A stretch of DNA of 64,000 nt, from contig NZ_AFIE01000009.1 of the NCBI RefSeq assembly GCF_000214135.1, positions 29,076 to 93,075 on the forward strand, read 5' to 3'. Made by a program: the position numbers and the translations under genes. Shown piece by piece: positions 36,793 through 46,089 of this stretch (positions are counted from its first letter, which is position 1; each line of letters begins with the position of its first letter). A model generated the notes under the pieces. The model made no database searches. It was not told the origin of the DNA and saw nothing but the letters and a program-made list of their open reading frames with translations. Source of the DNA: Acinetobacter sp. P8-3-8 (GTDB lineage: Bacteria > Pseudomonadota > Gammaproteobacteria > Pseudomonadales > Moraxellaceae).

Positions 36793-37371
36793 TCAAGGTT
36801 TATAAGCATTAATTTGATTCATTGCTTGTTGAATCTGCCCATTGACCAATAATCTTGTTCTGCCCAAAGCATGATGTATTGCATCATCCATCAAAGTTTG
36901 TTCACTGCTTGGTGCTTTACCTAAAACATGCCCAGAAACTTTCTCTTTCGCGCCTGGATGTCCTATGCCTATGCGTAAGCGGTGAAAATTAGAACCGATA
37001 TGTGGAACAATGTCGCGTAGACCGTTGTGCCCACCATGCCCACCACCTGTTTTAAGACGAATTACGCCCGGATCCATATCCAGTTCGTCATGGGCAATGA
37101 GAATTTCTTCAGGTTTAATTTGATAGAATTTGGCAAAGGGTACAACACTTTGACCAGAGAGATTCATGAAGGTTGTGGGTAACAATAGACGAACGTCTTG
37201 ACCTTCAATATTACCACGACCACTAATCCCTTTATATTTAGAATCAGTTTTTAAGTGGATGCCATATTGCTCTGCAAGGCGTTCTACAAACCAGAAGCCT
37301 GCATTATGGCGGGTTTGGGCATATTCCGAACCGGGATTACCCAAACCGACAATCAGTGAAAGTTTACTCAC
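36793..37371 (-). CDS. pth: Peptidyl-tRNA hydrolase
   Basis: A 192-aa Pth. The catalytic His in TRHNAGFWFVE (about residue 22) and Asn in FMNLSG are visible, with HDELDMDPGVIRLKTGGGHGGHNGLRD in the middle. It starts at GTG 37371; an overlapping ATG at 37375 is out of frame and ends after three codons. It follows rplY with 20 bp between, last gene of the ispE-prs-rplY-pth block. Confidence 0.96.
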   Translation of the reverse strand: MSKLSLIVGLGNPGSEYAQTRHNAGFWFVERLAEQYGIHLKTDSKYKGISGRGNIEGQDVRLLLPTTFMNLSGQSVVPFAKFYQIKPEEILIAHDELDMDPGVIRLKTGGGHGGHNGLRDIVPHIGSNFHRLRIGIGHPGAKEKVSGHVLGKAPSSEQTLMDDAIHHALGRTRLLVNGQIQQAMNQINAYKP

Positions 37372-37391
37372 TCATTTACACCATTAAATAC

Positions 37392-37688
37392 TTATGCGCG
37401 TTTGAAATCTGCGTGCATAGGAGTATTTTTAGCTGGGTGACGTTGTAAAGCTTGGATTTTAACGCTTTCAGCTTTACCGTCGATGTTTACTTCAATTACT
37501 TCTTCAAAGAAAGCATTGTTTTCTAAAGCTTTAACAAGTTCACGAAGCTCTAAAGTTACAGCTACAGGCTCAGCAGCACCACCATAGATGATTGCTGGAA
37601 CTTTATTTTGCAGACGAAGGCGGCGGCTCGAACCTTTCCCTTGAACTGCTTCTTCACGTGCTACTGCATTTAATACGAAGTTTGCCAT
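37392..37688 (-). CDS. rplY: 50S ribosomal protein L25 (short form)
   Basis: A 98-aa bL25 without the CTC-type C-terminal domain. It starts MANFVLNAVAREE and contains VQGKGSSRRLRLQNKVPAIIYGG; it binds 5S rRNA. GAGGAAA precedes the start. A hairpin at 37744-37772 separates it from prs. Confidence 0.95.
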   Translation of the reverse strand: MANFVLNAVAREEAVQGKGSSRRLRLQNKVPAIIYGGAAEPVAVTLELRELVKALENNAFFEEVIEVNIDGKAESVKIQALQRHPAKNTPMHADFKRA

Positions 37689-37743
37689 GATGACATTTCC
37701 TCATTGAGTTTAATTAGACTGAACTTTCGACCAGCTCAGTGAT

Positions 37744-37772
37744 AGAAAGCCCCACCAAAGGGTAGGGCTTTG
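37744..37772 (-). terminator. Hairpin between prs and rplY
   Basis: AAAGCCC and GGGCTTT pair with inner CACC/GGT contacts. On the minus strand it follows the prs stop by about 15 bases and ends in a short T-run. Confidence 0.65.
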
Positions 37773-37785
37773 AAAATTTGCGCTA

Positions 37786-38739
37786 TTATAGATAAGAATC
37801 GAACATCGCGCTAATAGATTCTTCGTTGTTAATACGACGAATTGTTTCTGCAACCATACTTGCTACAGAAACTTGGCGAATCTTACCAAGCTGTAAAGCT
37901 TCATCTGATAATGGAATTGTGTCAGTTACGACCAATTCATCAATTACAGATTTGCTTAAATTTTCAAGTGCTTTACCTGAAAGTACTGGGTGTGTTGCAT
38001 AAGCAACAACTTTGCGAGCACCGAAAGTTTTCAATGCATCAGCAGCTTTACACAAAGTACCTGCAGTATCAACCATGTCATCAACAATAACACAGTCACG
38101 ATCACGTACATCACCAATCAAATGCATCACTTGTGATTCATTCGCTTTTTGACGACGTTTATCAATAATTGCAAGATCGATATCGCCCATTTGTTTTGCA
38201 ACAGCACGCGCACGTACTACACCACCAACGTCAGGTGAAACCACCATCAAGTTGTGATGTTGTTGTTGACGTAAGTCAGCAAGCAAAGCAGGAGTACCGT
38301 AGATGTTATCTACAGGAATATCGAAGAAACCTTGGATCTGGTCTGCATGCAAATCAATCATTACAACACGATCAATTCCAACAGTTGTTAGCATATCTGC
38401 AACAACTTTAGCTGTAATTGGTACACGAGTTGAACGAGGACGACGGTCTTGACGAGCATAACCGAAGTAAGGAATCACAGCAGTAATACGACCCGCACTT
38501 GCACGACGCAAAGCGTCAGCCATAACTAAGATTTCCATCAGGTTATCATTCGTTGGGGCACAAGTAGGTTGCACGATAAATACGTCTTTACCACGTACGT
38601 TTTCAGTAATTTCGACAGTGATTTCACCATCAGAAAATTTACCTACAGCGGCAGCACCCAAAGGGATGTGCAAGTGGCTAACGACTTTTTGGGCGAATTG
38701 TGGATGCGCAGTTCCACTAAAAACGACAAGATTGGGCAT
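37786..38739 (-). CDS. prs: Ribose-phosphate pyrophosphokinase
   Basis: A 317-aa PRPP synthase. The ATP/ribose 5-phosphate motifs [23 protein letters not shown] and the PRPP-binding loop [11 protein letters not shown] are intact. I use ATG 38739 (MPNLVVFSG), the family start; the longer open frame reaches into the tRNA. The start is only 36 bases after the CCA end of the nearest tRNA-Gln, so tRNA processing probably defines the 5' end of some prs transcripts. Confidence 0.97.
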   Translation of the reverse strand: MPNLVVFSGTAHPQFAQKVVSHLHIPLGAAAVGKFSDGEITVEITENVRGKDVFIVQPTCAPTNDNLMEILVMADALRRASAGRITAVIPYFGYARQDRRPRSTRVPITAKVVADMLTTVGIDRVVMIDLHADQIQGFFDIPVDNIYGTPALLADLRQQQHHNLMVVSPDVGGVVRARAVAKQMGDIDLAIIDKRRQKANESQVMHLIGDVRDRDCVIVDDMVDTAGTLCKAADALKTFGARKVVAYATHPVLSGKALENLSKSVIDELVVTDTIPLSDEALQLGKIRQVSVASMVAETIRRINNEESISAMFDSYL

Positions 38740-38775
38740 GAAGCACCCTTGGCGGTTGGCAAATTTGAAATTAGA

Positions 38776-38850
38776 TGGCAGGGGCGGCTGGATTCGAACC
38801 AACGGATGCCGAGATCAAAACCCGGTGCCTTACCACTTGGCGACGCCCCT
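38776..38850 (-). tRNA. tRNA-Gln (UUG), copy nearest prs
   Basis: A 75-nt cloverleaf with acceptor AGGGGCG/CGCCCCU, anticodon UUG in GUUUUGAUC, T-arm GGUUCGAAUCC and encoded CCA. Confidence 0.97.
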
Positions 38851-38954
38851 AATGCGAGCAGAACTTTAATATTTTTACTGTTCACTGTCAAGGTTTTTAA
38901 CAAAAAACCAAGTCAGAATAACCAATAAATTGTTCTGTCTTTTGAACTTGAAAA

Positions 38955-39029
38955 TGGCAGGGGCGGCTGGATTCGAACCAACGGATGCCGAGATCAAAAC
39001 CCGGTGCCTTACCACTTGGCGACGCCCCT
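38955..39029 (-). tRNA. tRNA-Gln (UUG), middle copy
   Basis: Identical 75-nt sequence to the copies at 38776 and 39060. The spacers between copies (104 and 30 bases) are unrelated to one another. Confidence 0.97.
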
Positions 39030-39059
39030 AAAAATACAACGATCTACAGATGAAAATGA

Positions 39060-39134
39060 TGGCAGGGGCGGCTGGATTCGAACCAACGGATGCCGAGATC
39101 AAAACCCGGTGCCTTACCACTTGGCGACGCCCCT
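39060..39134 (-). tRNA. tRNA-Gln (UUG), copy next to ispE
   Basis: The same 75-nt tRNA. Its 5' end is four bases after the ispE stop codon, so it is likely processed from the lolB-ispE transcript. Confidence 0.97.
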
Positions 39135-39138
39135 ATCA

Positions 39139-39966
39139 TTACACTTTAAAATGAATGAGTGGTGATTCATTCAAGCTGTTCACCAAATAGGCTCTACAGG
39201 GTGAATGATTTAAAATATCATCAATCTTCATTTGTTCAGTGATTTCAACAAAAACACAAGCACCTGTACCTGTAAGCTTTGCTTTACCGAACTGATCTAA
39301 GTATTGCATTGCTTCATCGACTTCAGGATATAAACTTCTTGCCAGTGGCTCAAAGTCATTTCTAAAATCAGATGGCTTTAGCTGATAGGCGCAAAATTTA
39401 GTAGGCTTCGTATCTCTTGTCAATGTTTTTTGTGAAAAAAGTAATTGAGTGCTGATAAAACAATCAGGTTTTAACACAATGTATTGTTTTTGATCTAAGT
39501 CTATGAATGTTAAGTGTTCACCAATACCTTCTGCCCATGCATTACGACCATGGACAAAGATTGGGACATCTGCACCCAGTTTAACACCAAGTTCTGCTAA
39601 TTGTTCAGTATTTAATCCGCAATGCCACAGTTGATTGACCACAATCAACGTTGTTGCTGCATTGGATGAACCACCACCCAAGCCTGCACCCATTGGAATA
39701 TTTTTTTCAATACGAATATTTAATCCCGATATGTTTTGAGCATAAGGTTTTAAGATTTGTATGGCTTTGTAGATTAAATTTTGTTCTTGATCGACATCGC
39801 TTAAACCATCAATGTGAATCGCAGGATCATTTGTTTGCGTAAATTCAAGCCAATCAAACAAATCGATCAGCTGAAAAATACTTTGCAATTCATGGTAGCC
39901 ATTTTCACGACGACCCGTAATATGCAAAAAAAGATTCAACTTAGCAGGCGAGGGAACTCGAATCAT
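39139..39966 (-). CDS. ispE: 4-diphosphocytidyl-2-C-methyl-D-erythritol kinase
   Basis: A 275-aa GHMP kinase of the MEP isoprenoid pathway. Visible are the N-terminal SPAKLNLFLHITGRRENGYHEL, the ATP-binding PMGAGLGGGSSNAA and the C-terminal KLTGTGACVFVE loop. It follows lolB by 21 bp and is followed at once by three tRNA-Gln genes and prs. Confidence 0.96.
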   Translation of the reverse strand: MIRVPSPAKLNLFLHITGRRENGYHELQSIFQLIDLFDWLEFTQTNDPAIHIDGLSDVDQEQNLIYKAIQILKPYAQNISGLNIRIEKNIPMGAGLGGGSSNAATTLIVVNQLWHCGLNTEQLAELGVKLGADVPIFVHGRNAWAEGIGEHLTFIDLDQKQYIVLKPDCFISTQLLFSQKTLTRDTKPTKFCAYQLKPSDFRNDFEPLARSLYPEVDEAMQYLDQFGKAKLTGTGACVFVEITEQMKIDDILNHSPCRAYLVNSLNESPLIHFKV

Positions 39967-39987
39967 AGTATGAGGAACTTAAATAAA

Positions 39988-40602
39988 TTAACGATTTTGA
40001 ATGACCATTGTAATACGGTTTTCCTGATTTGCTTCAAGCTGTTGCTTTAAAATCAATTTATTTGGCAATGTCGCTTGATCTTTATAACTGAAATCTACAG
40101 TCCAACCATCTTCAATGATTTGTGAAATTCGTTGAGTTTGGTCACGAGAGATTTGTGCATTTTCAGTGGCTGGAACAGCTTGAACCCAGTCTACGATATG
40201 CGTAATTGGCGCAACCCAACCTGTTGCTTTTTCGAGTAATTCTTCAGGATTTTCAGCCGATATCAACCCCGTTTTTGAACTATTTAGGGTGACTTCACCT
40301 GATTTACCTTCAATAACAGTTTTACCAATACCTAAGATTCCGCTCAATTGGATATTAAAATCTTGTTGATCCTGTACCCATGTATAGAATGCGCTGCCTG
40401 ATTGTTTCGGTGTTTTAACACCAATTTTCCCTTCCAAATTGAATTGGTTAGATGGCTTTTCAATCACGATATCGGTTGTTGCAGAAGTTGGTGCGCCTAC
40501 CGTAGTTGAGGTCTGTGTAGGTTTAACCACTTGCTGACAACCTGTAAATGCCAGACTGGTGATAGCGATAAGGGGAAATGCAATGTGCTTGAAGTTGCGC
40601 AT
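39988..40602 (-). CDS. lolB: Outer-membrane lipoprotein LolB
   Basis: A 204-aa lipoprotein that receives lipoproteins from LolA and inserts them in the outer membrane. Lipobox FTGC has lipidated Cys22. The mature region holds FNLEGKIGVKTPKQSGSAFYTWVQ, ILGIGKTVIEG and GWTVDFSYKDQ, in keeping with LolB. It follows the TPR gene by nine bases. Confidence 0.92.
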   Translation of the reverse strand: MRNFKHIAFPLIAITSLAFTGCQQVVKPTQTSTTVGAPTSATTDIVIEKPSNQFNLEGKIGVKTPKQSGSAFYTWVQDQQDFNIQLSGILGIGKTVIEGKSGEVTLNSSKTGLISAENPEELLEKATGWVAPITHIVDWVQAVPATENAQISRDQTQRISQIIEDGWTVDFSYKDQATLPNKLILKQQLEANQENRITMVIQNR

Positions 40603-40611
40603 AAAGGGCCA

Positions 40612-42323
40612 TTAACTCTTTTTAATATGTTGCGGTAATATTAATGAATCTAATTGATTTAATTGAGGATCATTTGGATGATTTTGTTTGAGTTGTTGTA
40701 ACACTTCATTAAATTGCGCTAAAGAACCTTGCATATACAAAGATTTTGCATAGCGCACTCCAATGTTAATGCTATGACTCAATTGATAAGCTTTGGCTAA
40801 GATTTGCGAAGATGCTTCAAAATCATTTTGTAAAAAAGTGATATAGCCAAGCGTATCCAAAATCGAAGCTTGTTCAGGTGCAAATTCCAATGCATGTTCT
40901 GCATAAGAGCGTGCTTCACTTAAACGTCTATTTTGTAAAGCCAGTGTATAAGCGTAGGCATTTAAGTATGTCGGGCTATTAGGCTCTAAAGTCAATAATT
41001 GCTTTAAGGCTTTATCTAAACGATCACGATCTTCAAATGGATCAAGTAAAAGCACTTCTGAATATAAAATTTCAGGATCATCAGGCAAGTTTTTAACAGC
41101 TTCATTCAATAATCGCAGTGCTGCTTGTTTATTGCCCATACGTCTTAAAATTTCAGCTTGAGCCTGATATAAAAAGCTCGCATGTTGAGGATAATTCACA
41201 CGTTCTTGCGTTAAAAAGCGTAAAGCATCATTTACTTTGTTTTGACGTTCATAAATCGAAATCAAATTACGACGTGAAACGGTATATAAATTTCCATCGA
41301 CCAAACGATAGTAAGCTTTGGCAGTTTCGTCATTTTGTTTTCGTTCAGCATTGACTGCGAGATAGAAGTAAGCTTCGTTTTGATAGCGAGATGAATAACG
41401 TAACTCAACCAAATATTGCTCAGCTTGATCAAATTTCTTTAAATCAATTGCGGTTAAGCCTGCGATAAATAAAGCTTCTTCCGCATCTGGCCAATGTTCA
41501 ATAATATTTTCAAGCTTTTCTAAGGCTAATTCATCTTGTTGTATTTTGATTAAATACTTCACTTCAGCCAAACGGATATCTAAATTATATTTGTTCTTTT
41601 TACTGCTACGTGCATACCAGTCCAAAGTTGCTTCTTGATCGCCTAAAGCTTCAAGCAAATTGGCTTTCATTAGAATAAAGCCTGTGACTTTTGGTCGTTT
41701 ACGCAAGGCTTTATTGACAGTTTTTAAAGCTTGTTCAATTTCATCATTTTGTGCTTCTAAGCCAGCAATCAAAATCAGAACAGATGGATTATTTTTTCTT
41801 TACTTGCTGTTAATGTATTCAGCAAGTTTTGGCGATCTTCTTCAGATTCAGGTGAAATTCCTTCTAAAATCTTTTCAAGATCAGCATTTTGATCAATATT
41901 CAAAATGCTGTCTAAGGTTTCAGCAGCCAACTCATATTCATGTGATTTAAGTGCAATATGCGCCAAATAAAATTTTGCAGGAACGTCTTCAGGCTCTTGT
42001 ACAACCCAATGAGTCGCGATATCCAAAGCTGCTTGTAAATCATTTTGTTCAATAGCAACATTCAAGGCGCGTTGCTTAATCGTGGTGGAATTACTGCGAA
42101 TCGCAAGGACAGTATAGTTATGTAGTGCAGTTGCTGTATCATGATAAGCCAGTGAAAATTCAGCAATCATGCTTTGTTTTAATGCATTTGTATTATATTT
42201 TGTATGATAAAATTCTCCAGATGCTCTAATATGAGCACTAGAAGCCATGCTACCTACAAGTAACAATGTGGTAGAATATTGCTTAATTGTCGAGCCGCTT
42301 AAGCGGTTGTTTATTTGACGCAA
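40612..42323 (-). pseudogene. TPR-repeat protein (PA4667-like) split by a one-base frameshift
   Basis: Two open frames make one protein of about 570 aa. The first, from TTG 42323, has a signal peptide (LLLVGSMASSAHIRA) and ends at 41775 soon after KEKI. The second, from about 41800, carries on with tetratricopeptide repeats such as EAALFIAGLTAID and YAEHALEFAPEQASILDTLGYI. The join lies at the A6 run at 41792-41797: one more A would restore KNNPSVLILIAGLEAQ, continuous with the second frame. It is the usual gene between hemA and lolB. It may be a true mutation, a sequencing error or, less likely, a slippery site. Confidence 0.75.
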
Positions 42324-42403
42324 TTTTTTTCCGAATCCAAGTAATGCTTTCTATGACACCGTTATTGCACAATAGCATAAATTTAGCGAAATGATGATCT
42401 GAT

Positions 42404-43693
42404 ATGTCTTTCTTTGCATTGGGTGTCAACCATCAAACAGCTTCTGTTGAGTTGCGAGAACAAGTTGCTTTTAATCCTGAACGATTAAAAGATTTACTTG
42501 CACAGCAAAGTCATCATCAAAATCTGAATGATATGGTGGTGGTTTCAACCTGTAATCGTACCGAAGTTTACGCCATGGCTGAAAATGCTGATATGGTATT
42601 GCATTGGCTTGCCCAAACAAACGGTATTGATGTAAAGCAATTGTCAAATCATGTATATCGTTATGAAAATACCGATGCGGTTTCACATCTCATGCGTGTA
42701 GCGAGTGGTTTAGATTCATTGATGTTGGGTGAGCCTCAAATTCTCGGTCAAGTCAAAACAGCCTTAGCTTTAGCCAAAGATGCTGACATCGTTTCACAAA
42801 ATTTAAGTCAAATCTTCGAATATGCATTTTATGCAGCAAAGCGTGTACGTTCAGAAACTGCTGTCGGAAGTCATGCCGTTTCTATGGGCTATGCTGTTGC
42901 ACAACTTGCGCTTCAAGTCTTTAGTAAACCGAATCAGCTCACGGTGATGGTGGTTGCAGCGGGTGAAATGAATAGCTTAGTTGCTAAACATTTGGCAGAG
43001 ATGGGCGTTGCGAAAATTTTGATTTGTAATCGAAGTGTTGAACGTGCTGAACATTTAGCACAAGAAATTGCACATCGTGTTGAAGTTGAAATCATTCCAT
43101 TTACTGAGCTTGCAGAAAATTTATATCGTGCTGATGTGATTTCTAGCTGTACAGGTAGTTTACATCAAGTGATTGCCTATAAAGATGTGAAAGTGGCACT
43201 TAAAAAACGTCGTTATCAACAAATGCTTATGGTTGATTTGGCTGTACCACGTGATATTGATCCAAAAGTTGAAAGTTTGGATGGCGTTTATCTGTATGGC
43301 GTCGATGATCTGCAAAGTGTGATTGATGAAAATTTAGCGCATCGTCGTCAGGCAGCGGTTGAAGCAGAAGTGATGGTGAATCAATTGGTCACTCAATTGG
43401 TAACACATCAAAAGATTCATCAAGCAGGCAGTACAATTCAGCAATTTCGTGAACATGGTGAAGAACAACGCCAGATGGAGTTGTCGCATGCTTTAGAGCG
43501 AATTCAGGCAGGTGAAGATACTCAAGATGTTCTTGAAGATTTTGCACATCGTTTGACGCAGAAGCTCTTGCATCCTTCTTCAATTTTATTACGCCAAGCA
43601 GCGAAGGATGAAGATCCTTCACATTTTGAATGGTTGAAAGAAAGAATTCAGGATATTTTTGAGCAAGAACGAAAGCCTAAGAACATAAAATAA
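42404..43693 (+). CDS. hemA: Glutamyl-tRNA reductase
   Basis: A 429-aa enzyme that makes glutamate-1-semialdehyde for haem and siroheme. The nucleophilic Cys is in [11 protein letters not shown] (about residue 50), the domain linkage in [11 protein letters not shown], and [13 protein letters not shown]-type features ([11 protein letters not shown]) plus the NADPH Rossmann part. The C-terminal helix for dimerisation is complete. Divergent from the TPR gene with 80 bp between. Confidence 0.96.
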   Translation: MSFFALGVNHQTASVELREQVAFNPERLKDLLAQQSHHQNLNDMVVVSTCNRTEVYAMAENADMVLHWLAQTNGIDVKQLSNHVYRYENTDAVSHLMRVASGLDSLMLGEPQILGQVKTALALAKDADIVSQNLSQIFEYAFYAAKRVRSETAVGSHAVSMGYAVAQLALQVFSKPNQLTVMVVAAGEMNSLVAKHLAEMGVAKILICNRSVERAEHLAQEIAHRVEVEIIPFTELAENLYRADVISSCTGSLHQVIAYKDVKVALKKRRYQQMLMVDLAVPRDIDPKVESLDGVYLYGVDDLQSVIDENLAHRRQAAVEAEVMVNQLVTQLVTHQKIHQAGSTIQQFREHGEEQRQMELSHALERIQAGEDTQDVLEDFAHRLTQKLLHPSSILLRQAAKDEDPSHFEWLKERIQDIFEQERKPKNIK

Positions 43694-43879
43694 TTTTCTC
43701 TCTATGTGAGAGATTTAATTTACCTATAAAATCTTTTTATTTTCAAACAAATATGACCTCATCTTTATCATTTAAAGTTTAAATGAACATACTAGATATC
43801 TTGCAAAAGTCAAAAGTGATCGAAAATTAATATTGAGAGTCCTTACTCTTGCGCCATATATAGCTCAAGGGAAGGTTGG
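43694..43879. other. Gap between hemA and the dnaG-side repeat
   Basis: Starts with a weak hairpin TCTCTC/GAGAGA at 43697-43713, possibly the hemA terminator. The remainder is AT-rich with no ORF or repeat seen. Confidence 0.4.
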
Positions 43880-44008
43880 GATGAGGGCGATTTATCATAT
43901 AAATCCTCACCCCCTTGCGCGTAATAACGCTCATCCTTTTAAAGGAGAGGGAACTTCCATTATATAAATAAATGTTCATCACAACTCGACTTATGCAAGA
44001 AGTCTATT
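43880..44008. repeat. Dispersed repeat copy next to dnaG (129 bp)
   Basis: Nearly identical to 56689-56815. Shared landmarks in the same order are TTTATCATATAAATCCTC, CTTGCGCGTAATAACGCTCATC, GAACTTCCATTAT and GTTCATCACAACTCGACTTA. Complementary CCTC/GAGG stretches give a hairpin. Its right end meets the last base pairs of the dnaG stop codon. Confidence 0.75.
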
Positions 44009-45905
44009 AGTTATGTACTAACTTTAAACTGATCTGTCGAGTGAGTTCATTCAATTGTTTACGTAAATTACGCGATTCACTTAAAGAAATCGGTGATTTA
44101 AGTTTCTGTTTTAGATATTTTTCTTGTAAAGCCAAAGAATAATCAGAAGCCAATTTATCCGCCATTTCAGGTGCTTCGGTAAATGCTTGAATATTAGTAC
44201 GTTGCATAATGTCCGATAATTCTAAATGATAAGCACTGCAAGCCCCTAAAATATAATAGGTTGCGAGTTCTTGATCATCAGGTAATTCATCGAAAATACG
44301 ATCAAATACCGCCAAGATTTGTGCCAATAATTCATTCGGATCAATAAAGGCACGTAAAACTTCGAAATGGATATACAAAAAAGGGTGTTGCATTAAAATG
44401 GCGATGGCAAACTCTTCATTGCCCATATTTTGTTTAAACGAAAGGGTGGCATCCAAACTGACTTGAGGTTGCCATTTTTTATTAAAGCCAAGTTTTTCCT
44501 TAAAAAATTGACGCAATAAATAACGATACGAACCATGTTTAGGCAATAATTCAGTCAGTTGATTCAGTTCAGCCATGACCTGACTTTTACCTTCAGGCGT
44601 ACCAATTTCATAATTTTGACTGAGTAATGCAAATACAAAATCAGATAATAATGGCGACTGTTGCCATAAGCGATTGAATATTTCTAAACCTTCTTTACGA
44701 ATCAACGAGTCTGGATCATGCTCTTTCGGTAAGACAAAGAATTTCAGTTCACGACCATCATTGAGTAAAGGTAAGGCAATTTCTAAAGTACGACGAGCCG
44801 CTTTTTGACCCGCAGCATCACCATCAAAAGCAATGGTGATTTGATTATTTTGTTTAAATAAAATATTTAAATGGTCAGCATTACTGGCTGTTCCAAGGGT
44901 TGCGACTGCGCCTGAAATCCCGTTCTGTTGTAAGGCAATAACATCCATATAGCCCTCAACCATGAGCCAGTTTTGCGCGCGATCTTTTCGCCCCTCATAT
45001 AAGCCATAAAGCAGTTGGTTTTTATGAAAAACTTCAGAATCGGGTGAGTTGATATATTTCGGTTTGATTTCATCGTTGAGCGCACGTCCACCAAAGCCAA
45101 CAACACGTCCTTTGCTGTCACGAATTGGGAAAATGACGCGATCTCGCAATAGGTCAAAATCACGTCCACTATCACTGGTTCGAATTAAACCAAGTAATTT
45201 TAAACCTTCAATATCTTGAGGAAAGGCTTTTTCTAAATGTTGCCAATCTTCAGGTGCATAACCTAAGCGCCAATATTGAATGGTTTCTTTGCTCAACCCA
45301 CGATGTTTAAAATAATGCTGTGCGGTTTTACTATTGGGTAACTGACGTTCATAAAATTGTGCAATATTTTCGAGCAAATCATAGAGATTGCCGTCAATAG
45401 GCGGCTGAGTAAAACCGACATCACCAAACTGAGTTGGATCAAAATTGTCAAAGTCTGAATAGCTTTGAAATGCTTCAAAAGGGTCAATGTCGATTGCGAC
45501 AGCAGATTCATTTGCTGTTTGAGTAGGCGGCGACTCTACTTTTTTAATTTCAGCTTTTGGCTGTGGTTTTATGGCTTCACGTTTATAGGATAGTTTTTTA
45601 TTATCATGGTTGTCTTTGGGAAGTTCGACACCTGCATGACTGGATAATTCCTTCATCACATCGATAAAGTTGCGATTATCAATGTCCATAAGAAAGCGAA
45701 TCGCATTACCATTGGCTTGGCAACCAAAGCAGTGATAATACTGTTTGTCACGATACACGTGAAAAGATGGCGATTTTTCCTGATGAAAAGGGCAGCATCC
45801 TGAATAGGTGCGACCTGTCTTTTTCAATTTCACACGTTGACCAATCAGCTCGACAATGTCTGTGCGATCGAGGATTTGATCAATAGTATGTTGAGGAATT
45901 GCCAT
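44007..45905 (-). CDS. dnaG: DNA primase
   Basis: A 632-aa bacterial primase. The N-terminal zinc ribbon CPFHQEKSPSF/CFGC is at about 38-64. The TOPRIM core has VEGYMDVIAL, and the acidic motif FDGDAAGQKAA. A lengthy low-complexity linker (residues about 100-160, rich in Lys, Glu, Pro and Gln) follows the zinc domain and is not in E. coli DnaG. The stop codon is inside or touching a dispersed repeat. Single gene, not in an rpsU-dnaG-rpoD operon here. Confidence 0.95.
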   Translation of the reverse strand: MAIPQHTIDQILDRTDIVELIGQRVKLKKTGRTYSGCCPFHQEKSPSFHVYRDKQYYHCFGCQANGNAIRFLMDIDNRNFIDVMKELSSHAGVELPKDNHDNKKLSYKREAIKPQPKAEIKKVESPPTQTANESAVAIDIDPFEAFQSYSDFDNFDPTQFGDVGFTQPPIDGNLYDLLENIAQFYERQLPNSKTAQHYFKHRGLSKETIQYWRLGYAPEDWQHLEKAFPQDIEGLKLLGLIRTSDSGRDFDLLRDRVIFPIRDSKGRVVGFGGRALNDEIKPKYINSPDSEVFHKNQLLYGLYEGRKDRAQNWLMVEGYMDVIALQQNGISGAVATLGTASNADHLNILFKQNNQITIAFDGDAAGQKAARRTLEIALPLLNDGRELKFFVLPKEHDPDSLIRKEGLEIFNRLWQQSPLLSDFVFALLSQNYEIGTPEGKSQVMAELNQLTELLPKHGSYRYLLRQFFKEKLGFNKKWQPQVSLDATLSFKQNMGNEEFAIAILMQHPFLYIHFEVLRAFIDPNELLAQILAVFDRIFDELPDDQELATYYILGACSAYHLELSDIMQRTNIQAFTEAPEMADKLASDYSLALQEKYLKQKLKSPISLSESRNLRKQLNELTRQISLKLVHN

Positions 45906-45977
45906 AGAAAAGCCAAAGTGAGTACAAAATTACAGAAACAAAGTGTACCTTAGTTTGAAATTGAAAAATATCTATGT

Positions 45978-46010
45978 ATAAAAAAGACGGGTAGAAACCC
46001 GTCTTGATTT
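45978..46010 (-). terminator. Terminator of bamD
   Basis: On the minus strand AAGACGGGT/ACCCGTCTT forms a stem with a short loop, followed by TTTTT. It lies about 80 bp after the bamD stop. Confidence 0.85.
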
Positions 46011-46089
46011 GTCGCATTGATCACTAAATCGAAAATAGCTTAGACGCTAAAAAGAAAAAGCTAAAAGAAGAAGTGAAAATAATTAATGA

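Noticed and set aside
41118-41354. Small plus-strand gene inside the TPR gene
   Set aside because: Antisense to a TPR region with no start signal.
43850-44010. Insertion sequence or CRISPR at the dnaG end
   Set aside because: No transposase ORF, terminal inverted repeats with target duplication, or regularly spaced repeats; it is a small dispersed repeat.
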